Origin: Kribbella antiqua
Lineage (GTDB): Bacteria > Actinomycetota > Actinomycetes > Propionibacteriales > Kribbellaceae
Assembly (NCBI RefSeq): GCF_004345665.1
Contig: NZ_SLWR01000001.1
Span: 1,054,001 to 1,118,000, forward strand
Reading direction: 5' to 3'
Length of the DNA: 64,000 nucleotides
Below, piece by piece: positions 16,121 through 24,973 of the stretch; the first letter of the stretch is position 1; every line of letters begins with the position of its first letter. The notes beneath the pieces were generated by a model. It searched no databases and was not told the origin of the DNA. It saw nothing but the letters and a program-made list of their open reading frames with translations. The position numbers and the translations under genes were made by a program.

Positions 16121-17304
16121 CGAGAGACGCGGGCTGAGGCGTACCAGGCGGCGAGGATGTCGGGGAGCCGGTCCGGTCCCCAGCGGTCGACCGGGGTGAT
16201 GCGGCCGCGGAGGGACGCCAGGCCTTTGGCGAGTTCGCCGACGACGTCACCACGCCAGGAGACGGCGATGCCTTCGTCTGGGCCGACGATGACGGATGGA
16301 CCGCCGCGGTCGAGGCACACGACCGGACAGCCGGAGGCAAGGGCTTCGGTGACGGCCCAGCCGGCCGCCTCGCGCATCGCGGGCGCCAGCAGAGCGTCGG
16401 CTCGGAACATCGCCGCGAGTACGTCCTCCCGCGGCAGTTGGCCCATGAACTCGACCCGATCACGGACGCCGAGACTCTCGGCGAGGCGTTCGGCGCGGCG
16501 CCAGTCGGGGCCGTCGCCGATAATCCGCAGCTCCCAGTTGGCCGCCTCCGGTCGGGCCAGCGCGCTGATCGCGAGCAGCACACCTTTCCACGGGATCAGC
16601 CGGCCGACGAACAGCGCGGTTTTGATGCCGGGGGCACCGAACGGTTCGTACGGCCCGGACGCGGTGAACCGGCTGATCGCGACATTCGGCTGAACCGCGA
16701 TCTCCTTCGCGTACGGGCGGAACACCTCAGCCTCGTCGTTGTTCTGGGCAACCACCAGATCGGCGCTCTGGGCAAGCTTCCGGCCGGTGACGCGTCGCCG
16801 GAAGCCGGTGTACGCACGTCGTACCAGCTCCGCCACCAGACCCCGCGGGCCGAGCCAGTGCGCCATCGACAGCGGAGCCGTCGTCGATCCGCCGATCGGG
16901 CCCCAGATCACCTTGGCCGACGACTCCTCCACCACCCCCGCCGACATCCAGTCGACCGCGAACGTCAGGTGATGGATCACGTCGAAGGACTGCTCTGCCT
17001 GCAGGCGTCGTGCCGTACGGCGAGCCAGCCCCTGCCAGAGCGGGTAGTACCAGTACACGTCCGACGGCCGGCGACGCAGCCGCAGCAGCCACTTCGGCAG
17101 CTCCAGTGGTACGACGGTCAGCGACGGCACCGGGCGGATCGCCAGCTCCTCGGCGATCTCGTGCGCGAACTTGCCGCGCGTCAGCAGCCACACGTCGTGG
17201 TCCCGCGCGGCCGCCTTCGCCCAGGCCCAGCCCGCGCCCGGCTCCGAACCGCCCGTCGGCCGGCAGGCGTAAGCGCTGAGCAGGACCTTCGGCCGGTTCG
17301 ACAT
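16117..17304 (-). CDS. GT4-type glycosyltransferase
   Basis: 395 residues with a GT-B fold. The N-terminal domain starts VLLSAYACRPTGGSEPGAGWAWA. The C-terminal nucleotide-sugar domain has FVGRLIPWKGVLLAI, RIIGDGP, FMGQLPREDVLAAMFRADALLAPA and the E-x7-E region REAAGWAVTEALASGCPVV. It should add one sugar in polymer assembly on the cytoplasmic face. It is the last gene of the 20.1-16.1 kb minus-strand operon, 36 bp after a nucleotidyltransferase. Confidence 0.88.
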   Translation of the reverse strand: MSNRPKVLLSAYACRPTGGSEPGAGWAWAKAAARDHDVWLLTRGKFAHEIAEELAIRPVPSLTVVPLELPKWLLRLRRRPSDVYWYYPLWQGLARRTARRLQAEQSFDVIHHLTFAVDWMSAGVVEESSAKVIWGPIGGSTTAPLSMAHWLGPRGLVAELVRRAYTGFRRRVTGRKLAQSADLVVAQNNDEAEVFRPYAKEIAVQPNVAISRFTASGPYEPFGAPGIKTALFVGRLIPWKGVLLAISALARPEAANWELRIIGDGPDWRRAERLAESLGVRDRVEFMGQLPREDVLAAMFRADALLAPAMREAAGWAVTEALASGCPVVCLDRGGPSVIVGPDEGIAVSWRGDVVGELAKGLASLRGRITPVDRWGPDRLPDILAAWYASARVSR

Positions 17305-17340
17305 CAGCTCATCCCCTCCAGGCCATTGGGCGGATCGACA

Positions 17341-17757
17341 TCAATTCATCCCCTCCAGCAGCCTCCGGAGATCCGTGCTCGAGGTGGAGGCCGTGTACGG
17401 GAAATAGTGCACGCTGGCACCGACCTCCCCCAACAGCCTTTCCAGTCTGGTCCCCTTCTCGGTGCCTTTCCAGTCGTCGCCTTTGAACAGCACGTCGTAC
17501 CGGAGCTGCTTCCACATCTCGAACTTGTCGCTGGACCAGTCGCTGACCACCTCGTCGACCAGACCGAGGGCCCGGACGACCTCCATCCGCTCGTCGTGCG
17601 GGACCACCGGCGGGCGACCCTTGATCCGGGCAACGACATCGTCCTCGACGACGCCGGCGATCAGGTGGTCGCAGTGGTCCCGGGCCCGGCGCAGGATGTT
17701 CAGGTGCCCGATGTGGAACATGTCGTACACACCGGGTGCATACCCGACCACTCCCAT
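17341..17757 (-). CDS. cytidylyltransferase-like (TagD/HxGH) protein
   Basis: 138 residues from ATG 17757, which overlaps the stop of the upstream gene (TGATG). The HxGH nucleotidyltransferase motif is in GVYDMFHIGHLNILRRA, and the C-terminal TSSTDLRRLL matches the ISTT-type loop. Family members form CDP-glycerol, CDP-ethanolamine or ADP-sugars. The KGDDWKGTEKG stretch resembles TagD/RfaE-C proteins. It directly follows a CDP-alcohol phosphatidyltransferase, so it probably makes an activated alcohol used nearby. Confidence 0.85.
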   Translation of the reverse strand: MGVVGYAPGVYDMFHIGHLNILRRARDHCDHLIAGVVEDDVVARIKGRPPVVPHDERMEVVRALGLVDEVVSDWSSDKFEMWKQLRYDVLFKGDDWKGTEKGTRLERLLGEVGASVHYFPYTASTSSTDLRRLLEGMN

Positions 17758-18500
17758 CAGCCGCGCGCCCCACTCAAAGGTTGCAGCGCCGCCATCTCCC
17801 GGTACCACTTGGCGATCGCCGCGGCCAGGAACACCAGGTTCGCCGCGAGCAGAGCGCCGTACAGTACGGCGAACACCGACGGCCAGGCGAAGGTCAGGAA
17901 GACCAGGCAGAGCACGCCGTAGTCGGTCGGTGCGATCAGCAACGACTTGACCACGGAATCCCCACGCTCATTGGGTTTCTGGGCACCGCCGTGGCGCCGG
18001 CGCAGCTGGTCGATCAGGATCAGGCCGAAGAACATCACCGCCGACACGCATACGTAGGCCAGCGGCACGAGCAGCACCAACTCGTTGCTGAAGGCATCGA
18101 AGCGGTAGAACGAGATCAGTACAGCGCTGTGCAGCAGCACGATCTTGACCGAGTCGATCATGTGGTCCAGCCACTCACCGAGCGGCGAGCCGCCACCGCG
18201 CAGCCGGGCCAGCTGCCCGTCGGCCGAATCGAGGCCGTATCCCAAGACCAGCAGCAGCGTGACGACCACCGCCAAGACAAACGACGGCCGAACAAGTGCG
18301 ATCAGCGCGATCCCGACCACGGAGCAGAAGCCGGAGGCGAGGCTGACCTGATTCGGGGTCCGCCGCGCAAGGAAGGCGCCGGCGGCAAACACGCGGCCCA
18401 TCGGCCGATTGACAAAGCGTGAGTACGCCGGTGTCCCGGCAGACGGCTTCTGCGCCCGGGCCAGCTCCGCGACGACGTCGCCCAGCGAGCAGCCGTTCAT
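17757..18500 (-). CDS. CDP-alcohol phosphatidyltransferase family protein
   Basis: 247 residues with about six membrane segments. The catalytic signature D-x2-D-G-x2-A-R-x8-G-x3-D-x3-D is complete, running DSADGQLARLR then GEWLDHMID. It transfers a phospho-alcohol from a CDP-alcohol to an acceptor at the membrane. It is placed between two HxGH nucleotidyltransferases with overlapping junctions, so one or both probably supply its CDP-activated substrate. Phosphatidylinositol-phosphate, phosphatidylglycerol or a novel head group are all possible. Confidence 0.87.
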   Translation of the reverse strand: MNGCSLGDVVAELARAQKPSAGTPAYSRFVNRPMGRVFAAGAFLARRTPNQVSLASGFCSVVGIALIALVRPSFVLAVVVTLLLVLGYGLDSADGQLARLRGGGSPLGEWLDHMIDSVKIVLLHSAVLISFYRFDAFSNELVLLVPLAYVCVSAVMFFGLILIDQLRRRHGGAQKPNERGDSVVKSLLIAPTDYGVLCLVFLTFAWPSVFAVLYGALLAANLVFLAAAIAKWYREMAALQPLSGARG

Positions 18501-18919
18501 GCGACCGAGCTACGTGACTGCCGCTGGTCGATGGCGGCGCGCAGGATCGGGCTGCGGGAACCACGGCCGGGCGGCACGACACTGACCAGCTCCGCCGGGA
18601 GCTCGTCGAGTTCGTCCACGCCGAGCACGCCGTCGGTGCCACTGGCAGCGAACACGATCTGCACCCCGAGTACGCCGGTCAGCCAGGCCGGCTGTACGTC
18701 GTCCACCACGACGACCTCGTCGACACAGCGGAGGTGCTCGATGATCTGGGCCCGCTCGACCAACGGCACGAACGGCCGCGCACCCCAGGCCTCCACCGCC
18801 CATTCGTCGCTCAGCACGCCGACGACCAGCCGGTCACAGTTCTGCCGGGCGCGCCCGAGCACGTCGAGATGCCCGACGTGGAAAAGGTCGAAAACGCCGG
18901 CCAGAAATCCATTACCCAT
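18497..18919 (-). CDS. second cytidylyltransferase-like (HxGH) protein
   Basis: About 140 residues from ATG 18919, which overlaps the stop of the upstream glycosyltransferase (ATGGGTAA); ATG 18925 is an alternative. The HxGH motif is in GVFDLFHVGHLDVLGRA. It differs from the paralogue at 17341-17757: the end reads GRGSRSPILRAAI instead of the STSSTDLRRLL block. It probably activates a different phospho-alcohol or sugar phosphate. Its last 4 bp overlap the CDP-alcohol transferase gene. Confidence 0.82.
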   Translation of the reverse strand: MGNGFLAGVFDLFHVGHLDVLGRARQNCDRLVVGVLSDEWAVEAWGARPFVPLVERAQIIEHLRCVDEVVVVDDVQPAWLTGVLGVQIVFAASGTDGVLGVDELDELPAELVSVVPPGRGSRSPILRAAIDQRQSRSSVA

Positions 18920-20090
18920 GCGCATGCCGGGCGATCGCATCGGTATAGATCCTCTCCGTGGCCGCGAGGTCTCGCTCCGGGGTGAAGCGGTCGAGGTAGA
19001 CCTGTCGGGCTCGCTCGCCGAAGGTTACCGAAGTCACGGGATCAGTCACCAACCCGAGGGCCTTTCGCAGCCCTTCCGCGTCGCCGGGCTCAGCCAGCGC
19101 ACCGGTTTCGCCGTCGTCCACCAGCTCCGCCAGCGCACCCAACCGCGACGCGACCACGGGCACACCGTGCGCGAAGGCCTCCACTACCACGAGACCGAAC
19201 GTCTCATACGAACGCGCCGGTACGACGGCGGCACGCGCGGACCGGAGCACATCCATGCAGTCGGACCACGGAAGCTGACCCAGCACCTTCACGGACGGAT
19301 CCCGCCGGGCCCGCGCCTCGGCCTCGCCGCGGAGTGGACCGTCGCCGACCACGACCAACTGCCCGAACGACGAGTCCCACGCCTCGAGCAGGTCCGCGAA
19401 CCCCTTGTCCTCCACCAACCGCCCGAGGAACACCACGGCCTCGCCCGGCCCGTTCCGCACCGCGCCCGCGTGCGGGACGGCATGCGGCTTGACCACGATC
19501 CGGTCGGGATCGAACCCACCGGTGGCATAGCGCTCGCGGACGAACTCTGACGGCGCAACAAACGTGGTGACGTACCGCTCCCAGGTGTGCAGCGTGTTGT
19601 GGACGCCGATGCTGGTTGCCAGCGGCAGCGTCTGCACCCGCGACTCCCGATAGCAGCCGTGCCTCACGCCGGACCAGGGAAGCCTGCCGACACAGGATTC
19701 GCACGGGTGGCCGTCGCGCTGCAGTACGGCGTTGGCGCACATCAGCCGGAAGTTGTGCAGCGTCGCCACGATCGGCAGTCCGAGCCGGGCCGTCGCCCGC
19801 AGCACCGACGGGCTGAACAGCGGGAACGTGTTGTGCACATGGACGACGTCGGGTCGTTGCTCCTGCAATAGCTGCGTTAAATCGCGTTCGGCCGAAAATG
19901 ACCACACGGAGCGAAACGGTAACAGTGCGCGATCTTTGCGGCTCATTGCGGCGATGTCGTCGCTGTTCCGGACGTAGAAGTCGACTTGATGTCCTGAGTT
20001 ACGCAATAAATCAACCGTTTGTGCGACAACGGTGTTCTCGCCGCTGGGTTGACCCGTCCGGTAACGGTTGTGCAGCATGGCGACCCGCAT
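18912..20090 (-). CDS. GT4-type glycosyltransferase
   Basis: 392 residues, GT-B fold. The N-terminus MRVAMLHNRYRTGQPSGENTV resembles capsule and EPS retaining glycosyltransferases; HVHNTFPLFSPSV and LHNFRLMCANA are typical. The C-terminal domain has VVFLGRLVEDKGFADLLEA, VVGDGPLR and YETFGLVVVEAFAHGVPVVAS with the acidic E-x7-E pair. It includes a Cys-rich insert (GHPCESCVGRLPW) common in this subgroup. It heads the five-gene operon and is divergent from a beta-helix gene. Confidence 0.88.
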   Translation of the reverse strand: MRVAMLHNRYRTGQPSGENTVVAQTVDLLRNSGHQVDFYVRNSDDIAAMSRKDRALLPFRSVWSFSAERDLTQLLQEQRPDVVHVHNTFPLFSPSVLRATARLGLPIVATLHNFRLMCANAVLQRDGHPCESCVGRLPWSGVRHGCYRESRVQTLPLATSIGVHNTLHTWERYVTTFVAPSEFVRERYATGGFDPDRIVVKPHAVPHAGAVRNGPGEAVVFLGRLVEDKGFADLLEAWDSSFGQLVVVGDGPLRGEAEARARRDPSVKVLGQLPWSDCMDVLRSARAAVVPARSYETFGLVVVEAFAHGVPVVASRLGALAELVDDGETGALAEPGDAEGLRKALGLVTDPVTSVTFGERARQVYLDRFTPERDLAATERIYTDAIARHAHG

Positions 20091-20163
20091 GGCACTACCT
20101 TAAGTCTCGCGGTGGTTACACCTGGTTTCGGGCGGCACCTGAGGCCGCCATATCCGGAGGGTG

Positions 20164-21819
20164 ATGTTGAGGAAGTTGTGGTTCGCGGCGGCGGGCGTCG
20201 CGGCACTGGCTGTCGTCGCGGTCGCGGTTCCGGTCATCGCCCACCAGAAGAACGCGACAACCGCGGCCAAGTCACGCGCCGCCGGCGAGCAGACGAGCGT
20301 GCAGCCGTCGCAGACCCCGTCCAAGGCGCCATCCACTCCCCCGGCGGCCGTTTCGTCGAAGCCACCCAGCATTGTCACGCCAACCAAGAAGCCCACGAAG
20401 AAGCCGTCGACCAGCACCGACCACGTCACCGTGAGCGTCGCCGGTCCGGCCTTTGCCGGGTCATGCCACGGCGTGGTGATCAAACCCGGCCAGAACCCGC
20501 AGTCGTTGGTCAACGCCAAGCCCGCCGGTACGACGTTCTGCTTCGCGGCCGGCCTGCACCGGATCAGCCAGACCATCCGGCCGAAGGCGAACACCACCCT
20601 CGCCAGTGCGACCCACGCCGTACTCACGGGTTCGGTACCGCTGACGGGGTGGTCGAAGTCCGGCGCTACCTGGGTGGCGCGGGGTGCGCTACCGGCGGCG
20701 TACGGGATGAGTGGGCAGTGTGAGGACAACAAGGCGAACATCTGTCACCTTCGCGAGCAGGTCTTCGTCGACGGCGATCATCTGACCCGGGTCGCGAGCC
20801 TGGCCGCGGTCAAGGCCGGCACCTTCTACGCCGACTACGGCGCGAACGCGATCTACCTCGGCAGCAACCCGGCCGGGCACGCGGTGGAGATGTCGAAGAC
20901 GGCGACCGCGATCGAATCCGGTGCGACCGGTGTGGTCGTCCGGGGGCTCACCATCGAGCACTTCGCCAGCGCGCCGCAGGCCGGGGCGCTCGTCGCCGGA
21001 CCGGACTGGAGGATCACCGCGAACGACGTCCGCTGGAACCACGCCGTCGGCGTGATGCTGGTGAAGGCGAACAACACGCGCGTCGACCGGAACCTGATCC
21101 GCAACAACGGTCAGCTCGGGCTCGGCCAGTACAACTCGGCCGCGGCGACGGTGACCCGCAACGTGATCAGCTCCAACAACACCGACGGCTTCTGGATCGC
21201 CGACTGGGAGTCCGGCGGCATCAAGTCGACCAGGTCCTCGGGCACGGTCAGCGGCAACCTGATCAAGAACAACCTGGGCATCGGGATGTGGGCCGATGTC
21301 GCCGACGACGGCCGGACGATCAGCGCCAACAAGATCACCGGCAACGCGGCCGACGGCATCCGCTACGAGATCAGCCGCAACGGCGTCATCGAGAACAACA
21401 CGATCACCGGCAACGGCTTCGGCACCGGCCGCGGCTCCGGTACGTCGCTGTGGGACGGCGGCGGCATCAACGTCAACACCTCGTCGAACGTGACGGTCCG
21501 GAACAATGTTGTGTCGGGCAACGTCAACGGCGTGACGATCCAGTCCCGCACTCGCGGCAGCGGGCCGTGGGGCACCTACCTGCTGCGCAACATCAAGGTC
21601 ACCGGCAACACCATCAAGATGACGGGTGGCAGCCAGAGCACCGGGATGGTGCAGAACTCAGGCGCCAAGGTGCCGGCCGGGCAGGTCGTTTTCAGCGGCA
21701 ACCGCTACCTGCTGGACGGGCTGGCGGCTCAGCGATTCGCCCGCTTCGGCACGAAGCTGACCGCGGCCGGCTGGCGCCAGGCCGGGCTGGACACCGCCGG
21801 CAGCTTCGACGCAGATTGA
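20164..21819 (+). CDS. secreted right-handed parallel beta-helix protein (copy 1)
   Basis: About 551 residues. The N-terminus LRKLWFAAAGVAALAVVAVAVPVIAH is a signal peptide or membrane anchor (shown in part as LRKLWFAAAGVAAL), followed by a Ser/Thr/Pro/Lys-rich linker to about residue 90. The rest is a beta-helix with repeats such as NRNLIRNNGQLGLG, NVISSNNTDGFWIADW and ENNTITGNGFGTG. Paired cysteines occur near the start of the helix (SCHG, TFCF, QCEDN, NICH). GGAGG abuts GTG 20161, so ATG 20164 or TTG 20167 is the likelier start. No AlgG-type DPHD motif is present. Probably a polysaccharide-binding or -modifying exoprotein. Confidence 0.8.
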   Translation: MLRKLWFAAAGVAALAVVAVAVPVIAHQKNATTAAKSRAAGEQTSVQPSQTPSKAPSTPPAAVSSKPPSIVTPTKKPTKKPSTSTDHVTVSVAGPAFAGSCHGVVIKPGQNPQSLVNAKPAGTTFCFAAGLHRISQTIRPKANTTLASATHAVLTGSVPLTGWSKSGATWVARGALPAAYGMSGQCEDNKANICHLREQVFVDGDHLTRVASLAAVKAGTFYADYGANAIYLGSNPAGHAVEMSKTATAIESGATGVVVRGLTIEHFASAPQAGALVAGPDWRITANDVRWNHAVGVMLVKANNTRVDRNLIRNNGQLGLGQYNSAAATVTRNVISSNNTDGFWIADWESGGIKSTRSSGTVSGNLIKNNLGIGMWADVADDGRTISANKITGNAADGIRYEISRNGVIENNTITGNGFGTGRGSGTSLWDGGGINVNTSSNVTVRNNVVSGNVNGVTIQSRTRGSGPWGTYLLRNIKVTGNTIKMTGGSQSTGMVQNSGAKVPAGQVVFSGNRYLLDGLAAQRFARFGTKLTAAGWRQAGLDTAGSFDAD

Positions 21820-21833
21820 AACTTGTGGCATAA

Positions 21834-21856
21834 AGCAACAAACTTTTCGTGTTGCT
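21834..21856. repeat. small AT-rich hairpin between two beta-helix genes
   Basis: AGCAACA at 21834-21840 and TGTTGCT at 21850-21856 form 7-bp arms around 9 nt. It lies just after copy 1 and before copy 2 in an AT-rich patch, so it could be a terminator remnant or an operator. Confidence 0.3.
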
Positions 21857-21945
21857 GTGACTACCTGACGTAGTAGTCTGCTGCCGAACGCCGCGCCTTG
21901 GGGGGTGCGCCAGGTCAGTACTTGTGCCCTCCTGGAGGCTCCGCA

Positions 21946-23532
21946 GTGAAGGCAATGAAGACGCCCAGCACACTCGTCGCGATCGTTGCGGCAGGCACCA
22001 TCGCCGTCGCCGTGCTGACCAGCACGGCCAACGGGTCGCCCGCCGACGACCCCGATGACATCCTGCCCGGCATCCTTCCGCTCGACTCGCCGGCCACACC
22101 ACGTCCGACCGCTACGCCGACGACGACGCCCCAGCCTGGGACTTTCACCGCCGGCCCGTCCCTCGCCCCGGCGTGCACCGGCGTCGCGATCAAGCCGGGC
22201 CAGGAGGCCGCCGACATCGTCGACGCCTACCCGAACGGTACGACGTTCTGCTTCACGGCCGGCCTGCACCGGATCACCCGCACCATCCACCCCAAGGCGG
22301 ACCAGGTGCTGGCCAGCGATCAGGACGCCGTACTGACCGGATCGGTGCCGCTGACGAAGTGGACCGCGTCCGACGGCGCGTGGGTGACCACGGGTGTGCT
22401 GCCGGCCGCGTACGGGCGGAGCGGGCAGTGCGAGGACAACGTCGCGGACATCTGCTATCTGCGTGAGCAGGTGTTTGTCGACGGCAAGCATCTGACCCGG
22501 GTCGCCGCCCGCGACAAGGTTGCTCCGGGCACCTTCTACGCCGACTACGGCGCGAACGCCGTCTACCTCGGCGACAACCCGGCCGGCAAGTCGGTGGAGA
22601 TGTCGAAGACGGATGTCGCGATCCGGTCGTCCGCGACCGGCGTCACCGTGCGCGGGCTCACGGTCGAGCACTTCGCCACCCCGCCGCAGGGCGGTGCGGT
22701 CGTCCTCGGGCTGAACTGGAAGGTGTCCGCCAACGACATCCGCTGGAACCATGCGGTCGGGGCGATGCTGGTCAACGCGGACGGCGCCGTACTGGAGAAG
22801 AACCTGATCCAGTACAACGGCCAGCTCGGCGTCGGGCAGTACAGCACGCTGAACGGAACGATCAGCGGCAACCAGGTGAGCAACAACAACACCGACGGGT
22901 TCTGGATCGCGGACTGGGAGTCCGGCGGGATCAAGACCACCTGGTCCAACGGCGGCTCGGTCAGCGGCAACCTGATCAAGGACAACCGCGGCGTCGGCCT
23001 GTGGAGCGACGCGTACGACGACGGGCGGACGTTCAGCGACAATCAGATCGTCGACAATGCGGCGGACGGGATCCGGTACGAGATCGGGCGCAACGGCGTG
23101 ATCGAGAACAACGTGATCACCGGCAACGGTCTCGGCACCGGCCGCGGCTCCGGTACGTCGCTGTGGGACGGCGGCGGCATCAACGTCAACACGTCGTCGA
23201 ACGTGCAGGTCCGGAACAACGTGGTCGCGAACAACGTGAACGGCATCTCGATCCAGTCCCGCACCCGCGGCTCCGGCCCCTGGGGCAAGAACGTGCTCCG
23301 CGACATCGTTGTCTCCAGCAACCAGGTGACCATGAAGGGCGGCACCAGCGCGACCGGCATGGTGCAGAACTCCGGCGCCGTCATCCCGGCCGGCGAGGTC
23401 ACCTTGAACGGCAACACCTACATCCTCGACAGCCTGACCACCAACCGGTTCCAGAAGACCGGTCAGTGGTACACGGCCCGCCAGTGGCGCTCCACCGGCC
23501 AGGACACGAACAGCAGCTTCAGGACCGGCTGA
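21946..23532 (+). CDS. secreted right-handed parallel beta-helix protein (copy 2)
   Basis: About 528 residues from GTG 21946, with GGAGG seven bases upstream. The signal peptide is VKAMKTPSTLVAIVAAGTIA and onward, then a Pro/Thr linker and the same beta-helix as copy 1. Diagnostic shared blocks are TFCFTAGLHRI, EQVFVDGKHLTRV, NNTDGFWIADWESGGIK and GGGINVNTSSNV. Cys positions are conserved. Copies 1 and 2 are tandem, 126 bp apart, so they arose by duplication and may be coexpressed. The last 14 bp overlap the convergent uxuB gene. Confidence 0.82.
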   Translation: MKAMKTPSTLVAIVAAGTIAVAVLTSTANGSPADDPDDILPGILPLDSPATPRPTATPTTTPQPGTFTAGPSLAPACTGVAIKPGQEAADIVDAYPNGTTFCFTAGLHRITRTIHPKADQVLASDQDAVLTGSVPLTKWTASDGAWVTTGVLPAAYGRSGQCEDNVADICYLREQVFVDGKHLTRVAARDKVAPGTFYADYGANAVYLGDNPAGKSVEMSKTDVAIRSSATGVTVRGLTVEHFATPPQGGAVVLGLNWKVSANDIRWNHAVGAMLVNADGAVLEKNLIQYNGQLGVGQYSTLNGTISGNQVSNNNTDGFWIADWESGGIKTTWSNGGSVSGNLIKDNRGVGLWSDAYDDGRTFSDNQIVDNAADGIRYEIGRNGVIENNVITGNGLGTGRGSGTSLWDGGGINVNTSSNVQVRNNVVANNVNGISIQSRTRGSGPWGKNVLRDIVVSSNQVTMKGGTSATGMVQNSGAVIPAGEVTLNGNTYILDSLTTNRFQKTGQWYTARQWRSTGQDTNSSFRTG

Positions 23533-24901
23533 GCAACTCGCCGACCTGCGCGACCAGCAACTCGCGGAACACCGTCGAGTCGCGCAGGTCCGGCGTGAAG
23601 ATCGAGTCCACCGAGAGGAGGGCGTCGACCACGGCGGCGGGTGTCGAAGCTCCTGCGACGGCGGTCTTCAGACGGTCCGCCTGCGGGTCGTCGAGGGGGT
23701 CGGTCCTGCGAACGTAGGTCATCCAGGCGGCTACGGCCAAGGAGATGACCTGAGGTTCCGCACCGGCGGCCAGACGGTCGCGGACTGTGCCGAGCATGCG
23801 GACCGGCAGCTTGACCGAGCCGTCCATCGCCACCTGCGTCGTACGGTGCTTGAGGGCCGGATTGGCGAAGCGCTCCAGGACGGTCGCGCCGTACTCCTGA
23901 AGGTCCAGCCCGTCGGGTGGCGTCAGGGTCGGTACGACGTCCTCCGTCATCAGCCGGCGTGCCAGCGTGGCGAGCTCGTCGTCGCGCACTGCCTCGGCGA
24001 TGGTCTCGTAGCCGCGGAGCGCACCCAGGTAGGCGAGCATCGAGTGAGTGGCGTTGAGCATCCGCAGCTTGGCCTGCTCCCACGGCGCGACGTCGTGGGT
24101 GAGGACGGCGCCGCCGAGTTCCCACGCCGGGCGGTCGCCGGCGAAGTCGTCCTCGATCACCCACTGCAGGAACGGTTCCGCGACCACGACGGCCTCGTCC
24201 CGGACGCCGAGCAGCCGAGCGGCCTCGTCGCGGTCCGCATCGGTCGTCGCCGGAACGATCCGGTCCACCATGCTGGCCGGGAACCGAGTCGCCTCGAAGA
24301 CGTCCGGCACCTTGCCCAGGGCATCGAAGTACTCCGCCACCAGCTTGCGCAGGAAGGGGCCGTTGGCAACCAGGTTGTCGCAGGACACGATCGTCAGCGG
24401 CTCGACCCGGCGGGCGAGACCCGCCGCGAGCTGACCGACCACCGTCCGCGGCGGCCGGCCGGTCAGGTCGGCCTGGATCTCCGGGTCGTTCAGATCAAGC
24501 CCGGCGCCGGTGGCACGGTAGCCCTTCTCCGTCACCGTCAGGGTCACCACGGACACCCCCGGATCCGCGATCCGCGCGACGACCGCCTCCGGGTCTTCGG
24601 GTGCCGTGAGTACTTCGCGGATGCTCCCGATCACCTGGATGGACGGATCCCCTAGTCCGCGCTCGAGAACGCCGTACAGGCCGTCTTGGGGCGCGAGCTG
24701 GTCGCGGACCGTTGCCGAACGCTGGCTCACTCCGGTGATCCCCCACCGCGTGTCACCGCTCGCCACTGCCGCCCGCTCGGTGACGACGGCTTGATGTGCG
24801 CGGTGGAACGCGCCAAGCCCGAGGTGTACGACGCCGACCGACAGCTGGCGCGGATCGACGGCGGGGGCGACGGGGAGATGGGTGAGACTCAGCCTGGTCA
24901 A
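23519..24901 (-). CDS. uxuB: mannitol dehydrogenase family protein, probable fructuronate reductase
   Basis: 460 residues of the long-chain polyol dehydrogenase family. The Rossmann N-terminus has VVHLGLGAFHRAHQA, and the middle carries VSCDNLVANG, then FPASMVDRIVP and the catalytic Lys block WEQAKLRMLNATHS. With uxaC 1.2 kb away, conversion of fructuronate to mannonate is most likely; tagaturonate or mannitol are alternatives. The TTG at 24901 is the best start, preceded by AAAGAGA. It lies downstream of the lacI gene on the same strand, separated by a 22-bp tandem repeat. Confidence 0.85.
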   Translation of the reverse strand: MTRLSLTHLPVAPAVDPRQLSVGVVHLGLGAFHRAHQAVVTERAAVASGDTRWGITGVSQRSATVRDQLAPQDGLYGVLERGLGDPSIQVIGSIREVLTAPEDPEAVVARIADPGVSVVTLTVTEKGYRATGAGLDLNDPEIQADLTGRPPRTVVGQLAAGLARRVEPLTIVSCDNLVANGPFLRKLVAEYFDALGKVPDVFEATRFPASMVDRIVPATTDADRDEAARLLGVRDEAVVVAEPFLQWVIEDDFAGDRPAWELGGAVLTHDVAPWEQAKLRMLNATHSMLAYLGALRGYETIAEAVRDDELATLARRLMTEDVVPTLTPPDGLDLQEYGATVLERFANPALKHRTTQVAMDGSVKLPVRMLGTVRDRLAAGAEPQVISLAVAAWMTYVRRTDPLDDPQADRLKTAVAGASTPAAVVDALLSVDSIFTPDLRDSTVFRELLVAQVGELLSRS

Positions 24902-24908
24902 GTTGATC

Positions 24909-24973
24909 TCTTTCGTTCGGACGGTCGTGCTCTTTCATTCGGACGGTCGTGCTCTTTCATTCGGACGGTCGTG
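24909..24973. repeat. 22-bp tandem repeat, about three copies
   Basis: TTCGGACGGTCGTG begins at 24916, 24938 and 24960, a period of 22 bp, with the linker CTCTTTCA (first upstream copy CTTTCG). It straddles the stop codon of the lacI gene (24935) and the gap before uxuB. Because 22 is not a multiple of three, each unit shifts the reading frame, and the LacI C-terminus NERARPSE is encoded by the repeat. Confidence 0.8.

Noticed and set aside
24909..24973. A CRISPR array
   Set aside because: The 22-bp repeats are directly adjacent without spacers and overlap a coding end. No cas genes are present.
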